This document shows, one piece after another, positions 36,340 through 44,844 of a DNA stretch of 64,000 bases. The position numbers were made by a program, and so were the translations under genes. Each line of letters starts with the position of its first letter. Positions within the stretch are counted from its first letter, which is position 1. The stretch comes from JADKIH01 sp031417555 (GTDB lineage: Bacteria; Bacteroidota; Bacteroidia; AKYH767-A; 2013-40CM-41-45): NCBI GenBank assembly GCA_031417555.1, contig JANOVV010000028.1:95863-159862 (forward strand), in the 5' to 3' direction. The notes under the pieces are model-generated. The model ran no database searches. It worked only from the letters and a program-made list of their open reading frames with translations, and was not told the DNA's origin.

Positions 36340-38749
36340 TTTTATTAAAAGATAATTTTCTCCCTGCTAAAGAACTTGCAATTAATGTGAAAAAAACAAG
36401 TGATAAAGTACTTACCGGCATCAATATCGCTGCTATAACCGGCGAAAGTGTTCCCTGAACTGCAAATGATAATCCAATAAAGTTATATACTAAAGAAATA
36501 AAAAAACTCCATTTAATAATTTTAATTGCGGATTTAGAATATTGTAGCAAAGAAAAAATATTCAGAAATTGAGAAGAGTCAATTATTCCATCACTGGCGG
36601 GTGAAAAATTATTGATATCATCCGAAACCGATAATCCGACATCGCTTTGAATTAATGCACCTGCATCGTTTAATCCATCGCCAATCATCATTACTTTATT
36701 TCCTTTCGACTGAAGATATTTGATGTAATTTGATTTATCCTCCGGAAATTGATTGAAAAGTAATTCAGTTTTTATGCCAAATAAATTCTTTAAAACATTT
36801 TCTTCCGAATTATTATCACCCGACAATACCGATAATTTGTAATTTTTATTCTTAAGAAAGTGAATTAATTTGGAAATGGAAGGTCGATATTCATTTCCAA
36901 AACCAAAATAACCATAAAAGATTCCATCAATTGAAAGGTATACTTTTGTAATTTTAGTATCGAGGTCATTAATTTCACAATTGTTTTCTACGAATTTACG
37001 TTGCCCTAATTTTACTTCCCTTCCGGCAACACTGCCACTAATGCCTTTTCCGGGATATTCTTTAAAATTTAGTATTGTTACCGGCTTTAGGGTTAATAAT
37101 GATTTACTTATACGCTGACTCAAAGGATGAGACGATTGCCTCGCCAACGAAAAAATTAATTTCTTCTCTTCTAAAGTTAAAAATTTTCCTTCATAAGTGA
37201 TTTTTGAATTGTTGTTAACTGTCAGAGTTCCTGTTTTGTCAAAAACTATCGTGTCAATATCTGCCAGTTTACTTATAATGGAATTGTTTTTTAAGTAAAT
37301 TTTATTTTTTCCAAGAATTCTTAAAATATTTCCAAATGTAAATGGGCCGGCTAATGCAAAGGCGCATGGACAAGCAATTATCAGGACTGCGGTAAATGCA
37401 TTTAAAGCCCTGTGAACATCACTTCTTATCCAATATAGTCCGGCAGCGGTAGCAATAAATAACGTAAGCAGAATAAACCATCTGCTAAATGCATTCACAT
37501 ATTTTTGAAATCTATTTTCACCGGTTATTGTTTTATGTCTATTCCATAATTGAGTAAGGTGTGATTGCGAGACTTCTTTAATTACCTTTAATTCTATAAT
37601 ACCTCCGATTTGTTTACCTCCGGCAAAAATTACTTCTCCATGATTAATTTTGCAAGGCTTCGATTCGCCTGTAGCAAAACTGTAATCAATATTGGCAATT
37701 CCGTTTATTAAAATTGAATCAACAGGAATAATCTCATTGCTTCTAACTAAAAATTTGTCGTCAACTTTTAAATTATAAACAGATACTGTTTTTTCAATTC
37801 CATTTTTTATAATACTTACAGCAATTGGAAAATAAGATTTATAATCTCGCTCGAAAGAAAGAGAGTCAAATGTATAATCTTGAAATTTCCTGCCAACCAA
37901 CATGAAAAATACAAGTCCCGACATACTGTCAAAGTATCCGGCTCCTGTATGACTGATTATCTCATAGCTGCTGCGTAAAAACATGGCTAATATGCCTAAT
38001 GAAATAGGAATATCTATACTTATCGTTTTTTGCTTTATCCCTCTCCAGGCATTAATGAAAAATTCAGAAGAACAAAAGAAAAATACCGGCAAAGCAAGAA
38101 ATAAGATCAGGTTGCTGAAAAATATTTTAAGACCCGGTTCTATTATATTCCCTCCTGAAAAATATTCCGGAAAACTTAACATCATTATATTTCCCAAACA
38201 AAAGCCTGCAACACCAATCCGGTAAATCCGGCTTTTATCATTAACCTTAATTTTCTTTTTATCGAGCGAATCAAGGTTTATTAATGGTTCATATCCTATT
38301 TTCGAAAGTTGTTCTACAATTTCTTTCAAATTGGTTTTATCATCATCGAAAATAACACTCAGTTCTTTTTTTAAAAAATCAACACGCGATGAAATTACAC
38401 CTGTGTTAATGCGTTGCATATTTTCCAATAACCAAATACAACTGCTACAATGCATTCGGGGAATATGAAATGTAATATAGTTGTTGTTTTTATCTTTAAA
38501 GCTGATAAGTTTTTGCTTAATAATCGGATCTTCCAGAAATGTGAACCGTGTTGAACCTATAGAATCAGGTTGTTTAATTCCCGGTGTATTATTTAAAGAA
38601 TAAAAAGTGCATAAATTATTATCTACTAAAATTTCATACACCAGCTTACAACCTTCACAACAGAAAAGATTTTCTTCTGAACGGATTAATTCATTCGGAC
38701 ATGGATCTCCGCAATGGTAACAAATAAGCTTCGTACTGACTTCTGCCAT
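36332..38749 (-). CDS. ccoI: Copper-type P1B ATPase CcoI (FixI) for cbb3 oxidase assembly
   Basis: An 805-residue heavy-metal P-type ATPase that moves copper for cbb3 oxidase. The N-terminal cysteine-rich metal-binding region has CYHCGDPCPNE and CCEGCKLVYE (about 9-38), then an HMA-like domain with MHCSSC (about 99-104). The catalytic core has FATGESKPC (actuator), the membrane motif ACPCAFALAGP, the phosphorylation site DKTGTLT, SSHPLS in the nucleotide-binding domain and GDGLNDAGAL. About eight membrane helices are expected. The double metal-binding N-terminus and its location next to ccoS-ccoNO point to CcoI rather than a general copper exporter. Its 3' end carries an FNR-like box. Confidence 0.95.
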   Translation of the reverse strand: MAEVSTKLICYHCGDPCPNELIRSEENLFCCEGCKLVYEILVDNNLCTFYSLNNTPGIKQPDSIGSTRFTFLEDPIIKQKLISFKDKNNNYITFHIPRMHCSSCIWLLENMQRINTGVISSRVDFLKKELSVIFDDDKTNLKEIVEQLSKIGYEPLINLDSLDKKKIKVNDKSRIYRIGVAGFCLGNIMMLSFPEYFSGGNIIEPGLKIFFSNLILFLALPVFFFCSSEFFINAWRGIKQKTISIDIPISLGILAMFLRSSYEIISHTGAGYFDSMSGLVFFMLVGRKFQDYTFDSLSFERDYKSYFPIAVSIIKNGIEKTVSVYNLKVDDKFLVRSNEIIPVDSILINGIANIDYSFATGESKPCKINHGEVIFAGGKQIGGIIELKVIKEVSQSHLTQLWNRHKTITGENRFQKYVNAFSRWFILLTLFIATAAGLYWIRSDVHRALNAFTAVLIIACPCAFALAGPFTFGNILRILGKNKIYLKNNSIISKLADIDTIVFDKTGTLTVNNNSKITYEGKFLTLEEKKLIFSLARQSSHPLSQRISKSLLTLKPVTILNFKEYPGKGISGSVAGREVKLGQRKFVENNCEINDLDTKITKVYLSIDGIFYGYFGFGNEYRPSISKLIHFLKNKNYKLSVLSGDNNSEENVLKNLFGIKTELLFNQFPEDKSNYIKYLQSKGNKVMMIGDGLNDAGALIQSDVGLSVSDDINNFSPASDGIIDSSQFLNIFSLLQYSKSAIKIIKWSFFISLVYNFIGLSFAVQGTLSPVIAAILMPVSTLSLVFFTLIASSLAGRKLSFNKTD

Positions 38750-38874
38750 TAAAATATTTTAATCAGTGCAATTATAATAATTTTAATAATTTAAGTCATG
38801 TTTCATGGAAAGTATCATAATTCAATATGATCGATGTCAGTTTTTTAAAAAAGAATATTATGAATTATTGAAAA

Positions 38875-38918
38875 ATGATTAAAATCATATTTGTATTCTT
38901 CAAAGAAAATAATATTTG
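38875..38918 (+). promoter_or_regulatory. FNR-like box and -7 element of the RIC-norC operon
   Basis: The dyad ATGAT-TAAA-ATCAT spans 38875-38888. A -7-like AATATTTG (one mismatch to TAnnTTTG) follows at 38911-38918, implying a start near 38924, nine bases before the ATG at 38933. The box centre is then about 42 bp upstream, the classic class II FNR position. Bases are direct observation; regulator identity is inferred. Confidence 0.6.
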
Positions 38919-38932
38919 TATAAAATTTATTC

Positions 38933-39355
38933 ATGAGTAAAGCAATTTATATCGTAGTCGATGAATCTCAAACTATTGAAAGTGTTCAAAAAAAATTCAA
39001 TAGTGCTTTCCCGTTTTTAAAAATCGAATTTTTTAAAGATTCTCATATTATAGGCTCCGGAAGTAAGAAAAAGAGGATGTATGAATCAGCTTCTATTAAA
39101 TTAATCAATCTAAATAAAAATTTTAAACGGGGAAGGATTTCAATAGAAGCCAATCAGACTGTCGCAAATTTAGAATCGGATTTTCAAAAGCAATTTGGTT
39201 TAAGTATTCAGGTGTTTCGTAAATCCGGAAAAGTTTGGTTAGAAACTTCAGTCACTGATTCATGGACATTGGATGAGCAAAATAAAGAAGGACTCAGATT
39301 CAGTAAAGAAATTAAAGCAGAAAAAGAAGATTTTAACGATCATGATATTTGGTAA
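38933..39355 (+). CDS. Unknown 140-residue protein with an internal duplication, first gene of the RIC operon
   Basis: I do not recognise a named family. It is a soluble protein with no signal peptide or membrane segment. Two halves look alike: residues 13-35 (QTIESVQKKFNSAFPFL-type) and 75-97 (QTVANLESDFQKQFGLS-type) share Q-T-[IV], Phe at 22/84 and 26/88, and an I-x-[FV]-F-[KR] strand, with an offset of 62. This suggests two beta-alpha-beta units. A lysine/arginine-rich loop (44-48) lies between them and an acidic tail ends in NDHDIW. It begins 45 bp after an FNR-like box and precedes ric/scdA by 12 bp, so it probably acts with iron-sulfur repair or NO defence. Confidence 0.75.
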   Translation: MSKAIYIVVDESQTIESVQKKFNSAFPFLKIEFFKDSHIIGSGSKKKRMYESASIKLINLNKNFKRGRISIEANQTVANLESDFQKQFGLSIQVFRKSGKVWLETSVTDSWTLDEQNKEGLRFSKEIKAEKEDFNDHDIW

Positions 39356-39367
39356 AAAATAAAAATT

Positions 39368-40105
39368 ATGGAAGAATTTGAAAAATTAACACTTGCAAAA
39401 ATAGTGTCACTGAAACCCGAAGCGGCATCACTGTTTGAAAAACATCATCTGGATTTTTGTTGTAAAGGTAATCAAACCTTGGCTGAAGCATTAATTAATG
39501 ATGAACAAAAAAAGAATGAAGTTACAAAAGTTTTAAAGGACATCTTCAATGAAAAGGATGCTAAGCTGGGAATAAAATTCGATGACCTTGCATTATGTAA
39601 ATTAATTGATTATATCATTGAAATTCATCATCGTTATGTTAAAGAAACAGGCGCCGTAATATTAAATCATTTAGACAAAGTGGTTTCAAAACACAGCGAA
39701 CGGCACCTTGAACTTATTAAAATTAAAGATTTATTTTCTGAAGTTAAACGGGAATTGGAACAACATATGATGAAAGAAGAGGTAATCCTGTTTCCTAGAA
39801 TAAAAGAAATGGAATTAATGGATAATAATAATGTTAAAGAAAGTCAATTAGTCTTTATTGATGCCCCTATTCATGTTATGGAAATTGAACATGAAAAAGC
39901 AGCAAACCTTCTTAATGAGATCAATGGGTTAACAAATGATTTTACCGTTCCTGCTGATGCTTGCACAACTTTTCGCTTAACCTATGATGAATTAAAAATG
40001 TTTGAACATGATTTACACAAACATGTTCATCTTGAAAATAATTTACTTTTTCCTAAAGCATTGTTATTGCAAAATAAATTGGAAAAAATAGTTTCGGCTA
40101 ATTAA
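39368..40105 (+). CDS. ric: Di-iron Fe-S cluster repair protein (RIC/ScdA/YtfE family)
   Basis: A 245-residue cytosolic protein. Residues about 1-60 form the ScdA_N (DUF542) domain, with SLKPEAASLFEKHHLDFCCKG, containing the paired cysteines. The rest is a hemerythrin-like four-helix domain with iron ligands in IEIHHRYV, EQHMMKEEVILFPRI, MEIEHEKAANL and LHKHVHLENNLLFPKA. Family members repair iron-sulfur clusters damaged by NO or oxidation and are commonly NO-induced. It lies between the unknown 140-residue protein and norC, in an operon headed by an FNR-like box. Length is slightly above E. coli YtfE. Confidence 0.94.
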   Translation: MEEFEKLTLAKIVSLKPEAASLFEKHHLDFCCKGNQTLAEALINDEQKKNEVTKVLKDIFNEKDAKLGIKFDDLALCKLIDYIIEIHHRYVKETGAVILNHLDKVVSKHSERHLELIKIKDLFSEVKRELEQHMMKEEVILFPRIKEMELMDNNNVKESQLVFIDAPIHVMEIEHEKAANLLNEINGLTNDFTVPADACTTFRLTYDELKMFEHDLHKHVHLENNLLFPKALLLQNKLEKIVSAN

Positions 40106-40112
40106 TTAAAAA

Positions 40113-40475
40113 GTGAAAAAGGTTTTCATATTTCTTTTTCTATTTTTTGCTTTTATCGTTTATTCATTTCTTGTTTATACTACGGGGACTAAATCAAGTT
40201 TGGTTTCAATGAATAAAGAAGCAATTACCGGTAAAGTGTTATATCAGAAACACAATTGTACCGCTTGTCATCAGATTTATGGACTCGGTGGTTTTCTTGG
40301 CCCTGATCTTACAACTGTTTTTTCACAGCAGGGAAAAGGAGAAGCATATATAAAAGCTTTCCTGCAAACTGGCACACAAAGAATGCCCGATTTTCATTTA
40401 AGTAAAGAAGATATTAATAGTTTATCTGAGTATTTGAAATATATTGATTCAACTGCGGTTTCCTATAAAAATTAG
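40113..40475 (+). CDS. norC: NorC-like monoheme cytochrome c, small subunit of nitric oxide reductase
   Basis: 120 residues: an N-terminal membrane anchor (about 3-24), then one cytochrome c domain with CTACH and the NorC-typical GLGGFLGPDLTTV, with a likely Met ligand in TQRMPDF. It would pass electrons to NorB. The start is GTG at 40113, seven bases after the ric stop; no nearby ATG is better. Unusually, norB lies about 4.4 kb away, beyond two lyase genes and two minus-strand genes, so the two subunits are not co-transcribed, though both follow FNR-like boxes. Confidence 0.87.
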   Translation: MKKVFIFLFLFFAFIVYSFLVYTTGTKSSLVSMNKEAITGKVLYQKHNCTACHQIYGLGGFLGPDLTTVFSQQGKGEAYIKAFLQTGTQRMPDFHLSKEDINSLSEYLKYIDSTAVSYKN

Positions 40476-40485
40476 ATTGATAAAT

Positions 40486-41874
40486 ATGAAAAATAAAGTT
40501 ATAAATAGATCATGGGCTGAACCGTATAAAATTAAAATGGTTGAACTTCTCACTATGTCTAGCCGGGAAGAACGGTTGCAATCTATAAAAACAGCTGGCT
40601 TTAATACTTTTTTATTACGATCTAAAAGTGTCTATATCGATTTACTTACCGACAGCGGCACTTCTGCTATGAGCGATAAACAATGGGCAGGAATGATGGT
40701 AGGAGATGAGTCATATGCGGGAAGTGAAAATTTTTATCATTTGGAAAAAGTAATTAGAAAATATTATGGTTATAAATATATAGTTCCAACTCATCAGGGC
40801 AGAGGTGCAGAAAATATTATTTCAAAAATTATGATCAAACCCGGAGATATTATTCCGGGAAATATGTATTTCACAACTACTCGTTTGCATCAGGAATTAG
40901 CAGGTGGTACTTTTAAAGATATTATAATTGATGAAGCTCATGATTCTCTTAGCGAACATCCTTTTAAAGGAAATGTAAATTTAGAAAAGCTTGAAAAATT
41001 AATTAAGATTCATGGCGCTTCAAAAATTCCTTACATTTCTATTGCCACTTCCGTAAATATGGCAGGAGGGCAACCAATTTCGATCCAAAATCTTAAAGTA
41101 CTTAGAAAACTTACCGATAAATATAATATTAAGATAATGCATGATATGACGCGTGTCGCCGAGAATGCATATTTTATAAAATTACGTGAGAAGGGTTATC
41201 AAAATAAAAGTATTGGCGAAATTGTTAAAGAAATTTGTTCACTCACGGATGGTGCAACCATGAGTGCAAAAAAAGATGCACTTGTTAATATCGGTGGTTT
41301 TCTTGCCCTTAACGATAAAGCACTTTATGAGGAAGCAAGTAATATCGTTGTAATTTATGAAGGGCTTCATACCTATGGCGGACTCGCAGGTCGGGATATG
41401 GAAGCAATGGCAATCGGAATTACTGAATCTGTCAATGATGATCATATTCGTGCACGCGTTGGGCAAGTAGAATATTTAGGAAATAAATTGATTGATGCAA
41501 AAATTCCTATCGTTTTACCTATCGGCGGGCACGGTATTTTTCTCGATGCAAAACGATTTTTACCACATGTAAAGCAATCTCAGTTTCCTGCACAAGCCTT
41601 AGCAGCCGAAATTTACATTGACAGCGGCGTTCGATCCATGGAGAGGGGAATTGTCTCTGCCGGAAGAAATAAAGAAACCGGTGAACATTATTATCCTGAA
41701 CTGGAACTGGTCCGTTTAACTATTCCACGTAGAGTGTATACACAAGCACATATGGATGTTGTTGCAGAATCAATTCAGGAAGTTTATAAAAACCAAAAAA
41801 AATTTAAAGGACTCAAAATAATTTATGAACCTAAATATCTCCGGTTTTTTCAGGCAAAATTTAAAAAGTTGTAG
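40486..41874 (+). CDS. tpl: Tyrosine phenol-lyase (beta-tyrosinase)
   Basis: PLP enzyme splitting L-tyrosine to phenol, pyruvate and ammonia. From ATG 40486 it has 462 residues; an in-frame start at 40444 overlaps norC. Motifs match characterised Tpl closely: IDLLTDSGTSAMSDKQWAG, THQGRGAEN, PLP lysine in MSAKKDALVNIGGF, YGGLAGRDMEAMAIG, SMERGIVSAGRN and LTIPRRVYTQAHMDVVA. Two specificity positions are of Tpl type: Thr in NMYFTTTR (Asp in tryptophanase) and Phe in LRFFQAKF (His in tryptophanase). It begins 10 bp after norC and probably shares its transcript. Tpl is rare in bacteria, so presence in an NO/anaerobic cluster is notable. Confidence 0.88.
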   Translation: MKNKVINRSWAEPYKIKMVELLTMSSREERLQSIKTAGFNTFLLRSKSVYIDLLTDSGTSAMSDKQWAGMMVGDESYAGSENFYHLEKVIRKYYGYKYIVPTHQGRGAENIISKIMIKPGDIIPGNMYFTTTRLHQELAGGTFKDIIIDEAHDSLSEHPFKGNVNLEKLEKLIKIHGASKIPYISIATSVNMAGGQPISIQNLKVLRKLTDKYNIKIMHDMTRVAENAYFIKLREKGYQNKSIGEIVKEICSLTDGATMSAKKDALVNIGGFLALNDKALYEEASNIVVIYEGLHTYGGLAGRDMEAMAIGITESVNDDHIRARVGQVEYLGNKLIDAKIPIVLPIGGHGIFLDAKRFLPHVKQSQFPAQALAAEIYIDSGVRSMERGIVSAGRNKETGEHYYPELELVRLTIPRRVYTQAHMDVVAESIQEVYKNQKKFKGLKIIYEPKYLRFFQAKFKKL

Positions 41875-41964
41875 TTAGTGTATATAATAATCACGACAAT
41901 TTTGAATGGAAAAATAAAATCTGAATAATTTATAAAATAAGTACCGGTAAAAAATAACAAAATA

Positions 41965-42003
41965 AATCCGTGAAAATCCGTTTAATCTGTTTCATCCGTG
42001 TTC
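41965..42003. repeat. Dispersed AATCCGTG-type intergenic repeat, second copy
   Basis: The segment around AAATCCGTGAAAATCCG and CATCCGTGTTC closely resembles the right arm of the palindrome at 15564-15642. Here only one arm is seen. It lies in the 190-bp gap between the tyrosine phenol-lyase and tryptophanase genes, otherwise AT-rich and featureless. Confidence 0.6.
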
Positions 42004-42064
42004 TATTTTTAAAAAAAACTATTGAGTTAATATAAATATAGATTAACATTTAAATCATTCGAAA

Positions 42065-43444
42065 ATGAATTTTAAAACTATCATTGAACCATTTCGCATT
42101 AAGACTGTTGAATCTATTGTTATGAGTACCATGGAACAAAGAATAAAGTTTCTGGAAGATGCTTATTACAATCCTTTTTTTCTAAAATCCGATCAGGTAA
42201 TTATTGATTTTTTGACGGATAGCGGTACATCTGCAATGAGCAATAATCAATGGGCCGCCATGATGCAAGGCGATGAATCATATGCAGGTGCCAAAAGCTG
42301 GGAACGTTTTGAAAAGGCCGTACATGATCTGACCGGAATGCCTTATATACTTCCAACGCACCAGGGACGAGCCGCCGAAAGAATTTTATACAGCCATTTG
42401 GGAGGTAATGGAAAGTATTTTTTAAGTAACACTCATTTTGACACTACTCGCGCAAATATAGAGTACAGCGGAGCAACAGCTCTTGACATTCCAATTCCCG
42501 AATCAAAAGATTATTTTTCATCTTACCCTTTCAAAGGGAATCTCGATATTAAAAAACTTGTCCAAATAATAACTGATTTTGGAGCTGAAAATATTGCTGC
42601 TGTAATTCTAACGGTGACAAATAACAGCGGCGGCGGACAACCGGTCAGTATGGAGAATGCCAAAGATGTTGGAAAAATTTGTAAGCAATACAATATATTA
42701 TTTATTCTTGACTGTTGCCGTATAGCTGAGAACAGCTATTTTATTCATGATCGTGAGAAAGGATATGACGAGAAAACATACAGAGAAATTGCCCAGGAAA
42801 TGTTTTCATTAGCCGATGCTTGTATTATGAGTGCAAAAAAAGATGCCCTTGTAAATATGGGAGGATTTCTTGCTCTCAGAAACACTGAACTCGCTGACGC
42901 TTGTACTCAAATGTTGATTATAACGGAAGGCTTTACTACCTATGGAGGTTTATCCGGAAGAGACATGGAAGCTATCGCCGTTGGCCTGGTCGAGGTATTC
43001 GAAGCCGACTATTTGAAATACAGGATTAAAAGCACTCAATATCTTGGAGAAAATATTTTGAAAAAAGGAATACCTATAATTTATCCTGTCGGAGGACATG
43101 CAGTTTACATCGATGCAAAAAAATTGTATCCGTTAATTTCTGTAAACCAATATCCCGGTCAGGCCCTGGTTTGTGAATTGTACCGAATAGGAGGAATACG
43201 AAGTGTTGAAATAGGTTCTGTCATGTTCGGAAAATATGATAATCATGGAATTTTAATTGCCGCTCCTATGGAATTGGTCCGACTCGCCATTCCTAGACGT
43301 GTTTATACCCAATCACATATTGATTATGTTATCGAAGTATTTGATGAAATCATAAAAACAAGAAACAATGTTAAAGGAATGCGTATAACAAAAGAACCAA
43401 AATATTTAAGACATTTTACTGCGCATTTTGAAAAAATTAATTAG
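42065..43444 (+). CDS. tnaA: Tryptophanase (tryptophan indole-lyase)
   Basis: PLP enzyme splitting L-tryptophan to indole, pyruvate and ammonia. 459 residues with the beta-eliminating lyase fold shared with the upstream gene: FLTDSGTSAMSNNQWA, THQGRAAER, PLP lysine in MSAKKDALVNMGGF, YGGLSGRDMEAIAVG and LAIPRRVYTQSH. The two positions that separate the families are tryptophanase-like: Asp in HFDTTRA and His in LRHFTAHF. It is therefore a functional counterpart of the adjacent Tpl, not a copy with the same activity. It may be co-transcribed with tpl across the 190-bp gap or have its own promoter. No tnaC-like leader peptide was seen. Confidence 0.9.
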   Translation: MNFKTIIEPFRIKTVESIVMSTMEQRIKFLEDAYYNPFFLKSDQVIIDFLTDSGTSAMSNNQWAAMMQGDESYAGAKSWERFEKAVHDLTGMPYILPTHQGRAAERILYSHLGGNGKYFLSNTHFDTTRANIEYSGATALDIPIPESKDYFSSYPFKGNLDIKKLVQIITDFGAENIAAVILTVTNNSGGGQPVSMENAKDVGKICKQYNILFILDCCRIAENSYFIHDREKGYDEKTYREIAQEMFSLADACIMSAKKDALVNMGGFLALRNTELADACTQMLIITEGFTTYGGLSGRDMEAIAVGLVEVFEADYLKYRIKSTQYLGENILKKGIPIIYPVGGHAVYIDAKKLYPLISVNQYPGQALVCELYRIGGIRSVEIGSVMFGKYDNHGILIAAPMELVRLAIPRRVYTQSHIDYVIEVFDEIIKTRNNVKGMRITKEPKYLRHFTAHFEKIN

Positions 43445-43500
43445 AATTTATTTTGATTTCGCAAAAATCAAAGTCACTTATCTCAATAATATTTCAATTC

Positions 43501-43977
43501 CTAAATTTTCTCTTTTTCCCAAAACGGATCATTCCATAAAACACATTCTTTCAATTCGCTTTCATTTGGCCGCATTGTTTTCAGAACTTCTTCAGAAAAA
43601 TCATTTTGTATTCTCGGAAAAAACACTCTTTCTTCAAGCCTGATATGTTTTTCCAACTTGTCGGCTATTTCTGAAAGTAATTCCTTTTTATTGGTGGTTG
43701 AATCATTTAATTTTTTGAAAAGTTCTCTTATCGTTTGGTGCTGAATTAATATTTCTTTTTTGTCGACATCGTCATTAGCCAGCTTTGAAAGAATATATTT
43801 TTCTTCTCTTTCCATATGTTTTGAGAGCATCTCATTAAAATGAAAAATACAGTAATCAATAATCCGATTATTTGAAATGTTTTTCTTTAACCCTTCATTT
43901 ATTTTCCACACTAATAAAAGTTCGTCGTGATGCTCTCTTGAATAATCTTGTAACGCTTCATGTCTTTTTAATGCCAT
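43501..43977 (-). CDS. Hemerythrin-domain protein
   Basis: 158 residues from ATG 43977. A longer frame starting at 44037 would run across the likely promoter (-7 TATCTTTG at 44001-43994), so the shorter start is preferred. The helical protein has possible di-iron ligands in YSREHHDELLL, FHFNEMLSKHMEREEKYI, IQHQTIRELF and LEKHIRLEERVFFPRI, a hemerythrin-like four-helix pattern. It may bind O2 or NO or store iron; it is distinct from RIC because it lacks the cysteine-containing N-domain. Transcribed towards tnaA, with an FNR-like box upstream. Confidence 0.85.
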   Translation of the reverse strand: MALKRHEALQDYSREHHDELLLVWKINEGLKKNISNNRIIDYCIFHFNEMLSKHMEREEKYILSKLANDDVDKKEILIQHQTIRELFKKLNDSTTNKKELLSEIADKLEKHIRLEERVFFPRIQNDFSEEVLKTMRPNESELKECVLWNDPFWEKEKI

Positions 43978-43993
43978 ACCATATTTTATTAAA

Positions 43994-44033
43994 CAAAGAT
44001 AAGTTTTTGGAATTTGAAATGGATAAATATCAT
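43994..44033 (-). promoter_or_regulatory. FNR-like box and -7 element of the hemerythrin gene
   Basis: Minus strand: perfect -7 element TATCTTTG at 44001-43994, implying a start near 43988, about ten bases before the ATG at 43977. The FNR-like dyad TGGAT-AAAT-ATCAT spans 44020-44033 (one mismatch in one half-site), centred about 39 bp upstream of that start. The core GATAAATATC is identical to the box at 44766-44779. Confidence 0.55.
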
Positions 44034-44040
44034 CCAATTT

Positions 44041-44084
44041 AACACAAAAAAAATATTCCTGCCCTATATTTAAAGAGCAGGAAT
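44041..44084 (-). terminator. Rho-independent terminator of the fasciclin gene
   Basis: Read on the minus strand, ATTCCTGC (44084-44077) pairs perfectly with GCAGGAAT (44062-44055) and is followed by a T-rich run. It lies 40 bp past the stop codon of the fasciclin-domain gene. Confidence 0.8.
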
Positions 44085-44123
44085 AATTAATTTACTAAAT
44101 AAAAAAACAAATTATTATATAAC

Positions 44124-44708
44124 TCAATTTGCAGGCGGAAGAATAACTTTATCAATAACATGCACGATTCCGTTTGAAGCCGGAACAGATCCTACAATCG
44201 TTGCATCATTGATCATGTATTTCCCGTCTTTAATGTGAATTGTAGCATTGCTGCCATTTACCATTCCAATCACCTGACCATCTTGTAAATTTTCTGTATT
44301 CAAAACACCAACAAACACATGGTATTGCAAAATATCAGCAAGTGCTTCTTTCTTTTCCGGTTTCAATAAACCTTCAACTGTTCCCGCAGGCAATGCATCA
44401 AAAGCTGCATTTGTCGGTGCAAAAACCGTAAATGGTCCATTGTTCGATAAAGCATTTACTAAATCCGCTGCTTGAACCGCAGCAACCAGTGTTGTATGGT
44501 CTTTCGAACCGATAGCAACTTTTACAACATTCGGTTTTGAAATATCGTCATTGATATCTGCCTGTTTTGCAGTGGAACCGGCCGATGCACTTGGGGATGT
44601 ATTATTTTGTTCGCTTGAATTTTGATTTCCGGTATTGCTATTCGAACACGATAATAAAAACCCCAAACTGAATCCAAGAATGGAATTGATAAAGAATTTT
44701 GTTTTCAT
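44124..44708 (-). CDS. Fasciclin (FAS1)-domain lipoprotein
   Basis: 194 residues: signal peptide with lipobox (FLLSC, Cys about residue 21), a Ser/Asn-rich linker to about 55, then one FAS1 domain (about 58-194) with LVAAVQAADLVNAL, GPFTVFAPTNAAFDALPAG, LQYHVFVG and SNGIVHVIDKVILPP. FAS1 lipoproteins bind surfaces or partner proteins; the precise role is unknown. Small FAS1 proteins are often found near nor or other denitrification genes in Bacteroidota (from memory, not checked). It shares a bidirectional FNR-like box region with norB and ends at a clear terminator. Confidence 0.9.
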   Translation of the reverse strand: MKTKFFINSILGFSLGFLLSCSNSNTGNQNSSEQNNTSPSASAGSTAKQADINDDISKPNVVKVAIGSKDHTTLVAAVQAADLVNALSNNGPFTVFAPTNAAFDALPAGTVEGLLKPEKKEALADILQYHVFVGVLNTENLQDGQVIGMVNGSNATIHIKDGKYMINDATIVGSVPASNGIVHVIDKVILPPAN

Positions 44709-44735
44709 AAATTTTATTTTGTGGTTTTAGAATGA

Positions 44736-44809
44736 CAATGTTACTGACTCTTAACTAAAGTAAAAATGATAAATATCATTTTTATGGCAAATTTTTATTA
44801 CTCTTTTTG
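44736..44809. promoter_or_regulatory. Divergent FNR-like box between the fasciclin gene and norB
   Basis: The symmetric dyad ATGAT-AAAT-ATCAT spans 44766-44779 (centre 44772.5). Rightward, TCTTTTTG at 44802-44809 is one base from TAnnTTTG and gives a start near 44815, so the box centre is at about -42. Leftward, TAACATTG at 44743-44736 (one mismatch) gives a start near 44729, so the centre is at about -43. One box could thus activate both genes. This reading is inferred from positions only. Confidence 0.6.
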
Positions 44810-44844
44810 TATGCAATATTGATTTTTTTTCGAAAAAAGGTTTT

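Noticed and set aside
40444..40485. Longer start for the tyrosine phenol-lyase
   Set aside because: It overlaps the end of norC and adds 14 residues that do not resemble the family; ATG 40486 fits better.
43452..43472. Stem TTTGATTT / AAATCAAA after tnaA as terminator or FNR box
   Set aside because: The spacing is five bases and the half-sites are not in FNR order; AT-only stem without T-tract, too weak to call.
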